This document shows positions 46,401-59,500 of a stretch of 64,000 nt of DNA, one piece after another. The notes beneath the pieces were generated by a model, which ran no database searches, was not told the DNA's origin, and was given only the letters and a program-made list of their open reading frames with translations. The stretch is from Progne subis subis (taxonomy: Eukaryota > Chordata > Aves > Passeriformes > Hirundinidae). The stretch lies in contig JAKJHU010000024.1 of the NCBI GenBank assembly GCA_022316685.1, positions 7,820,501-7,884,500 on the forward strand, read 5' to 3'. The position numbers and the translations under genes are program-made. Within the stretch, counting starts at the first letter, position 1. Each line of letters opens with the position of its first letter.

Positions 46401-49400
46401 GGAAGTCATCCCCCTCGTGTCCATAGCAGGTCTGGCTATGTCCATTTCCTTTTCCTGTCATTGAACCCTCCCGCTGAGGTGGAGCTCTGCGAGTGGATCT
46501 TTCCCCTGAGTTCCCAAGTGTCTGGTTTCTTTGCAACTGTGGCTTCCCTGGAGGTATTTGTCTACATTTATGCATCTTAGGTGGGCAGGATGGTATTTTC
46601 AAACTCCCCTACAAGGTGTTGTGACTGATGGGGAGGTCCCCAAGAAATATTCTAGCTGTTGTCGTGTGAAATGGCAAGGGATCTGAGATATGACTGTCTC
46701 ATCTCATCTGGGCTTTCTTTTTCTGTAAAAAAGATCCAGACCCTATGGGGAATTGTCTGTGTGGTTCATGTACAACACTAAATGACTTGTGGATATTTTT
46801 CTTTCCTGTTCAATGGTAATTTAAAAAAAAATCACTAATTTTAATTTTTATTTAATTTCAAAAATAATTGGAAATTTTATTAATCCTTCATTTTCCTAGC
46901 AGAATAATAATATCAGTTGGCCCATATGACTGGCTTTCTGCATTGAATTCTTGCCACTCCATATATTCTTTAGAGAAAGTGAATTAGGAAACATGAGTGT
47001 AAGATTACTTGCCACATCTGACTGATGTTTTCCGTGTGAATGTATTTATTGGCAAAGTGTTGTGATAGTATTGGTGGTGATTCTCGTTTAGTACCATGGA
47101 TATAAGTAATGCTAATGATTGATGACTTAAAAAATTATATCTTAAAAATATTGACCACTACTAAGCAAGATGGAAGTCATGGCTCTATTCAAGTACATAC
47201 CCTTGAAGAAATAAGAATAAGGTTTTTTCATTGTATGTCTGTTACATTGACGATGGATCATATTCTGGATTATCTCCAAATATAAAGGAATGTTTAAATT
47301 AAAGTATCTGGGACGTAGCTTGTTAGAGAACTTGAAAACAAATTAAAAGAAGAAACTGTTATGCAAGTACTTGTCTGTAATCTTCATCAAATTTTTTGTG
47401 GTGCAGCATGCCCCCTGATTCCACTAGAAACTAAGAACTCTTAGGCATCAAGAGTTAAGTCACCTGTTTGCTGCTTGTTTAGTGTCTGCCAGACATTTTG
47501 ATGGTGTTCATGTACTTTGATCTGATGTAGTTACTACTAGCACCTTAGCTATGGGAGTCAATCTACCTGCACACCTGGTGGTTATAAAATCCACAATGCA
47601 TTATGTTGGAGGAGTGTTTCAAGAGTACAGTGAAACTGATATTCTGCAAATGATTGGGAGAGCTGGAAGACCTCAGGTAAGTGAATGTTTGCTTGTATTG
47701 ATCCCATCTATAATCAGATTAGTAGAAATTTATTCTTGTCAAAGAAAGTACAATGACAGGAATTTTACTGCAACATTTGGTTTTTAAAGGGTTATCAATA
47801 TTTAAAAATACTCGTAGATAACTTTTCTGTTGGGAAAGAAATCTGTTTGCTTTTGTATTGTCCATCAAAAATTGCTGCTTCACCTTAGAGTGGAAAAAGA
47901 TCTGAAGATTACATTTGGGTTTCATAGTGAATGGGGATTAGAGAAAAAGTAAGAAGCTGGCAAACAATAGCCATTTCAGACAGGATTTTAAGAAAAGAGT
48001 TTTAGTGGATTCACCAGGTATGTGATGCATATTCAACTGGGGGTTTTTTTCTTAGAACTAGAGAGCAGCTTTTGTTTGGGGTTTTATCTTTCAGTTTGAC
48101 ACTACAGCTACAGCAGTTATTATGACTCGTTGCAGTACCAGGGAGAGATATATACAGATGTTAAATGGTGCTGATATAATAGAAAGCAGGTAACTAAGTA
48201 TTTTTATAAGAGTCTGTAGGTAGTAGCAAACCTTCATAGCTTCTACAGAATTTGGTCTGGGTGTGTTGTGGTTTTTTTGTTTGTTTTTTGGTGTTTTTTT
48301 CCCCCACATAGCTTTTGAGGTGTTTCTTTGGTCTATTTAGAAAAAAATCAAGAAAGAAAAATAAAACCAAGCCATTCAGGAGTTAATGGTCTCTTGTTTT
48401 ATCAGCCAAAAGAATCTTTAAAACATCTTAACCTAAAAATATATATATATATATATAGTTTTAGATAGTTTTAGATTCCTACTGGAAAACTGAAAGAGTA
48501 TTAATTGCAAAGACAAAAAGCAGGAATTGAACACAAACCATGTCTCTGAATTTCTAGATTAGATAGAGTCTGGAAAATACTAGACCTATATTTGTTGTTA
48601 ACAGATTATCATGAGAGATACATAGAAAGTTAAGACATTAAAAGGTAAACCAGGAAATTTTACACATGTAATTTTGTTTAAAAATTAATTTTTCAAATTT
48701 ATTTAGACTATCAACAGCACAGAATGTATGTGCTGTAGTATTTAAATTTATGTAACTTTGTTTTCTAATGAACGTGAAACTTCACACTTGACTGTTTATT
48801 TTTGCTTGCGGACGTTATGCCATAATAAATTACATTGTTGATTACTTACATAATCTTTACTGTATTCGATCAATTTCACTGATTACAGTTGTGGTTTGGG
48901 GGAGGGGTTTGTTTGGTTTTGTTTCTTCCCAAAAATTAGTTTTAGCACTTTTTGTATTGCTCATCGGTAAATGTCCTTAACTCTTGTTTTTTTGCACTAG
49001 CTTGCACAAGCACCTTGTTGAACACTTAAATGCAGAAATAGTGCTACATACTGTCACGGATGTCAGTGTAGCTTTGGAATGGATACGATCAACATTCTTG
49101 TACATTAGAGCCTTAAAAAATCCAAGTCATTATGGTTTGTTTGGTTTTATTTTTTTAATTTGTTTAATTACAACTAGGATGTGTTATGTCCATATAACTT
49201 GTTTCTATCATTTTCTTACGGACTGTTATTTCATAATGTGATGAAAACAAGATGTGAAGTGAGGCCTGTAACATTTTGTTTTTTAACATAAGTATTGGGA
49301 GTTTCAGCATGGTATAACATTTAAAAACTGTGAAGAAGCCATTTACAGCTTCATAATCTGTTTCTTTTGATCTTAATATGCTGGATCATGTATTAATGCA

Positions 49401-50533
49401 GTATCAAGCCATAATGTATTTTTCACTGCTGAATATGTAATCTGCTAAGAAAAAGAACAGTCTAGTATTTCACAGCTTTTTTCCTTGATTAAAATTTTAG
49501 TTATCTTAATTCCAGTGTCTTCAATTTGTCTTGTCCAGAACATTATCCCAGTCCCCAGCCCTGACCATGTCTTTGTTCCAGCCCACTTGCTCTACGCCTG
49601 ATTTTTTAAGTCACTGGGTAATTGCTGGAGACAATTTTTTATAAGCATTTATAGCTGGGACTGGAACATAGTACATCTAGTACTTGAAGGATGTTAAAAT
49701 TTCCTATATTCCAAAATAACAAAACTGTACCTAGAAGTTTCTATTGACATTTTAGGACTCTGGTGTTTTACATGGGGGAATATCTGCCGCTTTTACCTTT
49801 GCACATCTGTTCTAACAGCCTCTTACTGATACTTAAGATAGTTACACCCTGTAAGACTTCTGACTTGCTTGCAGTATAATGAATATTCACATATTTTTCA
49901 CTTTGTGATATTTGTCTGGCTCCTGAAAATCAGCAAATCACTTTTAATGGGTAATAAAATTGAGGAGGAAGTGTATGATAGTACTAGATTAAAACAACTT
50001 TTGTGTTTTTCATGAAGGTTTTTCATCTGGATTAGATAAAGTTGGAATTGAAGCGAAATTACAAGGTAAGTGGCTTTTTAGCGTATTTCAGTAAAATGTT
50101 ACAATTTAGGGGAGGTTCACCCATGTTTATTAGCTATATCCATTAGTTTCAACAGATTCATTTGCAGAACAAGTGTCATTTAACATGACGTGTTATTTAT
50201 TTTATTTTATTATTAATATTTTTGAAATGCTCTCAGTATGTTTTAACTGGTAGAAAAGCTCTTCTTGTTTAGAGGAAAATAAATGCCTTTACCTACCTCA
50301 TCTCCATATACACACGTAGAAGTATGGAGCAAAACACTTTAATTTTGATTGTCATTCTTCCTAATTTTCGTTTGATTGATCTCGTTTGCTTTCATTAGTT
50401 TCTGTACTTTTAAAAAAGGCCTTTTCAGAAATTGTCATCTTCCCTTAATAAATTTAGCCTTTGAAACAAGGGATATAAAATATAAACCTTTTTGCCTTGT
50501 TCAGAAACAATTTAAAATTGCATGATTTTAAGA

Positions 50534-50592
<59 letters not shown>

Positions 50593-53500
50593 AAGGCTTG
50601 AATAAAACCCAATTTAGGTCTTAACTCTGTAGCAGAAATCTTTTGTATAAATGCTGTGGGCTTTCTGATCTGTCATTCAAAAGTGAATATAGCAACCTAC
50701 ATTCCGGCATCTAGTTTCTTTTCCTTTGCAACTTTTGCCTTACTGAAAAAAGAGTTGGCTTGTCCTGTATCAATTATCTTTGAGTGAGTTTCCACAGGCA
50801 AGAGTTAACCACCAACTTTAACAGAAGCAGGATCATATTCCAAAACCTTTACTTGAATTCAGTGGAATTACTTGGGTATACATTCGTTGCAATTTCATGA
50901 TGATGTTTCTGGTTTGTACCTAGATAAGGTATTTTTAGTACATGCAGAAAACATTTTTCAAATTTTTGACAGAACTGTGTCTGAAGAACTTAAATGATTT
51001 ATCATCTTTTGATTTGATCAGGATGGATGAAGCAAACAATTTCAAACCAACAGGTAACACTTGTTTCATGTAAACTAATTTTCAGAAGTGATGCACAGAT
51101 GGTGGTGAACTACAGAGGGTCTCAACTACCCTTGTGACCTGTTAATAAGAGTACACAAATATAGTAGAGGGTAGAATCTGAGAGATTGTTTGAGTAGAAT
51201 ATATGGGCAAGTTTCATGACCAAGTCATGGATGTTCATTCTCTTAATCTTGTTTCATGAATAGATCTTCTCTTGTTGCTGAAAATTTGTTGGAGGTTAGG
51301 AGAAGATTGCACACTGAGACAGGATAATAGGTTGTGGCACGGTGCAAAGAGCAACCTGCTCTTTCAATACCTGCTCTTCCCTGCAGTCCTCTGGTAGAGG
51401 TTGTTTGCTTCTTAGCAGCCACAGTTGGCTGCCTGGTGTGTTAGTGAGACAGTCTCCATTGGAGAACTCAAACTGGCACATGGTTCTTATCTGCCAGGCC
51501 ATGCTTGGGTCAGTAATGTCCATCGCACAGCTGGGGTAATGACACGCTGAGGAGTGCTGGTAAATCTCACAGAGGCCTGGAGTAAGAAAGTTAATTTAAT
51601 TTTGTGGCTTAAGAAACCCTAACCCTCTGAAATATGCTTGGCATCTTTATTTTTTTAAGGTATATTCTTCTTTTACAGAGACTGGAAGATTAATGGCATG
51701 GTATTACATTGCATTTGATACAGTGAAGCAGTTTTTCACAATTAAGGGAACTGAGACACTAAATGAATTGGTAATTTGTCTTTTTTAATTGCATGCGTTC
51801 CATTGTTTTTAAACAGTCTAAGAAAGGAAACATAAAGTGTTATTTTAAAGAGCTCAGGCTTTGTTTATATAAAGTTTTAGATAATACATCTAATTATATT
51901 CTTTATGGAGTATTTTTGAGGCTTTGTACTCTGAGATCTTTTGATTTCCAACTCCTCCCCTAACTAACCTTGCTTATGAAGATACAAAGTTGCTGAAACT
52001 TCTGTTGCTGTATTAAAAGCCTTAATGTTTTTGGTTGCAAAAACCAGCTGCACCAAGAGCAGGTTTTACTTTTAAGGGAATTGTCTTTCTGTTTTAGGCA
52101 ACATTCCTCTTTCAGATAACAGGCGGTTATCAGAATCACAAGACATTTTGCTTTGAAGCAAATACTATAGTAGAACAGATTTGCCATTAAAAAATGGAAC
52201 ACTTGTTTTCTGGTGACTATCTTTGTTGTTAAAGTGTGAAGAAAGCAAGGTGAAATATATAACAGAAAAAGTTGTTTGCATTTCGCCTTGTATAAAACGT
52301 TAGCAATGTGTGTGGTTGACTTTAGATAACCTCAACTGAAATAGTAATCTCAAAGCTGAGAAATTTTCCCCTTAGATTAAGGGCCTTTATAGGAAGAGGA
52401 AGGAAAGTTGGTTAGTATTAAAAAGAACTGATGGATTGTGTCTTCATGGTCATACTGTTGAGACAAGATTTTTTTTTAAATTGTTCTTTTTAAAAAAAGT
52501 TAGAAGAGGTAATAGGAAAAAAATGGCAAATTAAAACAATTACTAAAAATCTTTAATTATTACAGATTAGCATGATCTCCAACTGCACAGAATTTGTTGA
52601 TGTGAAGTTAAGAATAAATGAAAAGAAAATACTGAACACTTTGAATAAAGACAAAGACAAAGTAACTATCAGGTATTAAAAATGCATTAAAATCAAAAGT
52701 ATATTTTTTAACAATAAATAAAATGAATTGTAGAAAATATGTATGTTTTTGTGCATAGGTTTCCAATGGAGGGGAGGATAAAAACAAGAGAAATGAAAGT
52801 AAACTGGTAAATATTATATTGCCTTTTCATTTTTTATTGAAAAACTGATTTTACAGTTGTTGAAGTCCCTACTAATTTTTTTGTCATTTTGTAGAGGACC
52901 AGATCTTGTATTTGGTTGTTTTCTATTCTGAATTTCCTTTTTTTCCCTAATAAAACCTTTTTGTTGTTGTTTATGATATAGCTTATATATCAAACCCATT
53001 ATTTTTCCAGTCTCATTCAGGCTCAGCTGGGCTGTATTCCTATTCAAGACTTTACTTTGACACAAGATACTGGCAGAATATTTAGAAATGGCCTGAGAGT
53101 TACTAGATGTATGGTAAAATTTAATCCTTTTTTTGGTACATATACTAATAAGCTACATTTTAGTATATTAACTTAAGTCAATTTTCCTTTTACAGGGTTA
53201 TCTGACTTTCTGGCATCATCTAAGAACAACTTCTCTGCTTTATTAAACTCCTTGATTTTAGCAAAATGTTTCAGGTGCAGACTTTGGGAAAATTCACTCC
53301 ATGTGTCTAAACAACTGGAAAAAATTGGTAGGTACTAGTTAGAAATTATAGAAATGTAATCTTGACAGAGAATCAAAACTCATAATCAGCCTGCTAATTT
53401 CTGTGGTGTCTGCTTACATAATTGAATTAGTCTGCTAATTACTTATTTGCCACAACTGAGTACCACAGTTGTCAGAAGAATCTGCCATAACAAAAATAAG

Positions 53501-56500
53501 CTGTTTAGTAATTTTCTTCAGGCTTTCAAAGTATTTCAGAATTGTTCTTATTCCTTAATGTTCCTCTCAGTATCCCAAACAAACTCCACATTGATGTGAT
53601 TGCATGCCCCTAACTAGGCTATGCCTTCCTTTCCATGCATCTGTTGCTGTAGGTCCTCTTACCTGTATGCATGAAAGCCTTTAAATTCACATTGAAAAGG
53701 ATAGGAATCATGAAATAGAAATCAATTTAGTTTTCATGAGGTTCTTATACACATGATGATCAAAAGTTTCTAATGATCTTCCTTTCACTGTATCCTGTTA
53801 TTGAATGAACTTCTTGCTGGAAGTATAGGCTTGTCATAATTATTTGAAAAGGAGTTCAGAAATTTTTGAGTCCTCTGTATTATAAAAATGTAGTCATACT
53901 TGTTTGAGGTAGCAGTGTATCTCCCTGCTTTGATGTCTGGTGTTATCATACGTTCATGCTTTCAAAATTCACTGCAACATTCTCTGTATTTCTTTAGAGA
54001 TACATCAGCTCTGCACTGAGCAGTGTAGTTCAGAGATCTGCAAATTAGAGAATGGCTAAACCCAAAGGTCCATAGGGTCCAGTACCTTGCAGCCCTGCCT
54101 GCTCGAGTGCAGAGGCTGTCATGCCTCATTCATGTGGATTCAAAGCAAGGGCAGGGCTCGTTAGCCTGTGCACAGCACGGTGCACGGCGCTGGGAGCACA
54201 TCACCATCCCACACCTGCAATGTCAGCACAGTCATCTGAGCAGTCTGCCTCATCTTCAGCATTTCTGTGGGGCTGGGATGAGTGGAATAAATATGGCACT
54301 TGCAGTGTAGACAAATCCTTTCCTGTACGCTGTATTCAGTAGAATAAAGTCACGTTTAGTTTTTTAATAATATAAGTGGTGTATATACAGACATCTCTGT
54401 CCAATTTTCCTGGTTTTGGGTACTTTTTTCTTATGCTGTCATAGCTCTTGCAGCATATGTTACAAAGAACTGCTAACTCCAAAGTGTCATTTGTTCCCCT
54501 CACAAGCTTCTTTTGAACATTCTTCTGACAGTTCACTCTTTTCTTGAATCAAACATTGAATTGATGCCTGTAATATGATGTGATTTTTAACCTCTGCCTA
54601 TGGCTGCTAATCTTATTCTGTTTGTTTCTGAAGTTAGATGAATTAAGTTCATGGAAATTTACTGATAACCATGTAGCATATTCAGAAATCCTTAATTTTT
54701 AAACTCTTACCTCAGTATGCTATTTTTGAACCTTAAAAATGCCTTATTAATCAGTATTTCCATTATAAGAGCGATTGTTCTTTGAATGACGCTTGGCTGT
54801 AGTGAGACTGATAATTCAGTTGAATTCTTACTGCATTTCTACAACTCTCATCCAATAATGATGCTCCCTCTTGCTGAATGGTGTTTGATTTCTGTTTGCT
54901 TGTTCTGACAGACAGGATAATGATCAGTTGTCTTATAGGGTTTATCATGTTTACTACTTGTTCAATTTCATTTCCAACCCCATTTATTTTTTGCTCAGAG
55001 GTGTAGATGGAAATAAAAAGTCTTGTTTATAACTAGTATTCTTTTCACTTGCGGAAATCCTTCTGCCATTTTTGGAATTAGGATAAAAGAGTTAATCTTG
55101 AGCTTCAGTTATAAAGAAAGAGAGCAGCAGCTCTAGCAGCAGAAGTAATATGTGAGCATTTTCAGTCTTCAGACTGCAGAGCTTCTGCAATGGAGCAGGG
55201 AGATGGTAAAGGATGTTTTCGCTAAGTCAGACCCAAAAGATGTTCAAATACATAAAGACAAAAGGTCTTCTGTTTCTCTAAATTACTGAATTCTTGAGTT
55301 AAGTCTCTTTTTTATAAAATCACTGTAGTGTCTTCCAAGAAGTAACCTAAAATTACCTAAAGAGGTTTCCCACCTAATTTTCAGATTTCTTATGCAGTTG
55401 TGCAGAACTGTGTGCGAATGTTCCAAATACTCATTCTTAGTATTTGGTGCTATTTTTTACCTACAGTCATTGCAGTAGTTATAATAGGCTGTAGTTCCAG
55501 GTCAGTTAAATGCTTTTTCATGTGCTGTGATAACTCTAAATCTTACTGGAAGTACTGTGAATCATGAAGAGAAATAAGTGTACAAGAAATTCTCTGCTCT
55601 CGTGGCTTATGTGCTATGGGAAAGCTTTTTGCTAAAGCTGCAATGACTTGTAGAAGATTATAATAAATACTTATTTTTTCAGTGAACTTCAGTTTCAAAA
55701 ACATTAAGGTCTTTATTATTTCAACATAATTAAATAATTTCTTGAATAGGGAAAAAGTTCTCAGACAAAGAATACTGTGGTATGCTTTTTTATCACATAT
55801 ATACAGAACACATTTCTTGACTTGTAGAAAGTCATCTAAAATCTGCTTTCCTGTAGAAAATGTAAAAGTTGTCATCATTGACATATTGTATATTTTCATG
55901 TTTGGTATGTATTGTATTTCTTTTTATCTTTACTAATGAAGAAATTAAATAATACTGAAATACTTAATTAAAAAAAAATTAGTGATTTGCTGGGCAGAAA
56001 GCTGCATCAAACGTAACATAAAATTATTTATGCTTTGGGTTTACCTGTTGTAATGCAGTTGTTAGAATAATTTGAGGTTATTCATTGTCCTTTAACAGCA
56101 TAAAACTTGTATACATGTTTTTCACAGGTGTATCACTGTCAAATGCTATGGTAAATGCTGGCCTGACATCATTTAAAAAAATTGAAGACATAAATGCAAG
56201 GGAGCTTGAATTGGTAACTTACCATTTTGTACATGGATAAATATGATAGGGAAGATACTGAGGATTTATACTGTTGCCAGTAAAAGCAGTATAGTTAATA
56301 TATATTTGGTATATGATCATAGCAAAATTTAGGTGTTCAGGTGATTTATTCATTTTGAATAGCAGAATTTAAAAAGCTGTGTAGCAACTGCTGGTTTTCC
56401 TTGAAAATGTGTAGGATGTTTTGTTGTAGCAAATTTAATGTGAAGGATGATTTCATGATTTGGCAGATGCTTAAATATGTAGAATTTCATCATTACCATG

Positions 56501-59500
56501 GTTTGAAACAAAAGACAACACGCACTTCTCTATTAGGAGTGTTGCAAAAATATAAAAGGGAATATGTATTTACAGTTTCTCTTAGTGTATGTTAATTATG
56601 AAAATCCCAAATTTCCATTATTGCAAAGTTTGAGATAGGAGTAGAATAAAAATCTTCTAAATCATCTATAAAGCACTTCTTATTTTAAGAAAGGTAAATG
56701 TTACCCTAGGACTGGTTCTTTGGCTCTTGGCTTCTTTCCTGTGGAAACTGTTATTCCAGTGTTCTGGCAGATATAACAGGCTTCTAAATCTTACTTGGGT
56801 TTTTCTGTTTTGACTCTGGAAATTTGATTTCTCATTTCTGGCTCCTTTTGTGTTTTTTCTTGTCATTTGTTCTGTTTTAGTTAAAGCTTGTACAACATAG
56901 AGGAGTCATCTCATATAAAACCTGAGTAGTCATTAATAGTTGATTGGCTGTTAACTGAACAAAAGCAGTAGCAAGGTGAAAAATTGGGAATTTTCTTTTG
57001 GTAATGTTGCTATTCTGGGCATCACTGACAGTAGAGAACCAAGAGTGAAAGGGGCTTTTGTTGCTAACGTAATTACTCAGGTGACTTTAATTCCTTGGAT
57101 CTACATCTTTGCAGATTTTAAACAGACATCCTCCTTTTGGAAACCAGATAAAAGAGTCTGTTTTGCACCTTCCAAAATATGGACTTGAAATTGAACAGGT
57201 ACATTCTTTTATATTTATTTTATGTTTTTATGCTGGTATTATTAAATGAAAAAGCAAATACTGACTTAAAGAAATTTTTCCGTCTTCATGGACGGAAGAT
57301 CACACAATTGCTTGAGTTGAACTTTTGTGCTTGTATCAACAGACAGAAATTTATGGAAGGGCATGTATTTTACTTTGCATATTTTAGCAGTTATGTCTTC
57401 TGTGTCATTTTCCCTTAGCTTCCAAAATACAGTGACACATTGGCCGAAATCTTAGTAACTGTCAAATTAACAAACTACGAGCAGCTACAGACAAAGAGAA
57501 CAGCGCCAGACTTTCACTATGTTACGTTGGTCATAGGAGATGCTGACAACCAAGTCATTTTTAATCAGAAAATTATGTATGTATGATCAGGGTTTTTTGC
57601 CTCACATTGTTTTATGGTGTTGGCTTTTCATATGTTCTATGACTTGCGGGTTTTTCAATACTTCCTGCTGATGTCTAATAGTACAAAATTATTCTTTATC
57701 CTACAGCGTTTTCTAGTCACTGTTGTCATTTAAAATGCTACACAAGATTCAGAAACCCCCAAAACATGCCAGTGTTCTTGTCAGTGCAGAGAGCATGTGT
57801 AAATATTTGTTCAACATCAATGTCATATTATGGAAAAGCCATAATAATTTTCACATAAATATAAAACAAGTAAAATACCTATTAAAAAGATAGGTAAACC
57901 AGTTGTTACTTACTCCTGTTACCTGTATTTCTTTAATTAAATTTTAAAAATAGTTTTTTTCCCCTCAGAGATGGATTTAAATTCTCCAGTTGGCTGAGGT
58001 GGTTGGAGCAACAAAGATTTTGTTTCTCTTTTCCAACTGCTTGACCTTCATGAGAATTCTGGCCAAAATCTGGCACTTTTGGCATAACTGAAAGTGATCT
58101 GCAGGATCCTGGCCCTCTTATGGCCATAAATCATACATTATTGGAAAGTTATTCTTAGGCCAATTATCAAGCAAAACTAAAGCACTAGGACCAAATACAG
58201 GCTCTTCCACTTGGTTACACAGTCCTGTTTTCATTGTCAATGTCTGACGACTTTGCTCATGCATTACAGGGATTCTGTGCTGCTGAAAACTGGAAATTGG
58301 ATGAAGAAAATTGAAGTTAAAAGAGCTCTTAAATCAGAAGACATAAGTATAAATTTAATTAGTTCTGATTATGGTAGGTTAGGGTAGTCTTTGAATTAAA
58401 AAACAATATGCATAAGATTTTGGAACAAATTACTAAAACATTTTGTTTTAAGCCAAAGTAAAATAAAGTGAGGTGATCTGGAAACAAACATTTATTACAT
58501 ATGTTTTACTGGGTTGCATACTATCTCTCACAATTACTTACCTGTTTATTTAATTTACTCTCACATTAAGGAACTGAGAAGCATCAAAACTGGTACTAGG
58601 AGACAGTATTTTGCTCTGTTGATACAGATTTTGGGATTCTCTTTTGTCCTTCTCCTTCAAGTGAGTTAACTGAGTAGGGATCAGCCTGACAGGTTATTCT
58701 GCTGAGCAGAGCTGTCTTTGTGAATGGTCAGGTTTTGCATTGTAATAAGGAGGTGTTGGATATGGATTCATCTCTACTTTGATAACAAGAATTTCCTACT
58801 GATGAAAATGTTGTGCCTTACCGTGTGCAGATTTAAACACTGGTCCCCTCAGTGTCAGTTTCTATAAAATTGGAACTACAGCAACAAATGAGGAGAGACC
58901 CTTATGACCTTAAAACACAGAACTTTAAAAACAATTTAAAAACAGAATGGCTCCATTAAATTCTGTCATCATGCCCCACCAGTAAAGAAGATTGCTGTGT
59001 GCTAGATTAACTGAAGTGTAGTTGATGCTTCCATGGTAAATATTGACATTGAAATTTTTACAATAATCAAGCCTGGAATAATCTATATTTTTGTAGATTT
59101 CCTGTGGCTCTGGAAAAAGAAGGGTTTTCTAACCACACAGAAATTAAAATTGTCCTTTTATCTCCATGTTGTGCTGAGTTCAGTAAAACTCACCGCAACA
59201 GTTAATTTTTCTGAAGCTGGTAACAGTGAAATTAGACTAAAACTAAGTCTTCGCAGTCTCTACTTCTTTTGAAGTCTGTTCCTATTTCAGACTTGAAGGA
59301 AATCTCACATTTTTTTAAAGCCTGTCTGGTTTTCCAGCGAATTTTATTGCCTTGATAAAAGACAAAATTACTCTCTTTACGAAGGGTGTCTCTCATGAAT
59401 ATTGCATTCAACTTGAGAAGCATTATCAACGTACTCATTTTATACCTTTGCCAGTACAAAGATACTCCTGAATACAGGCTGAAGTACAATTTAAAATTTA

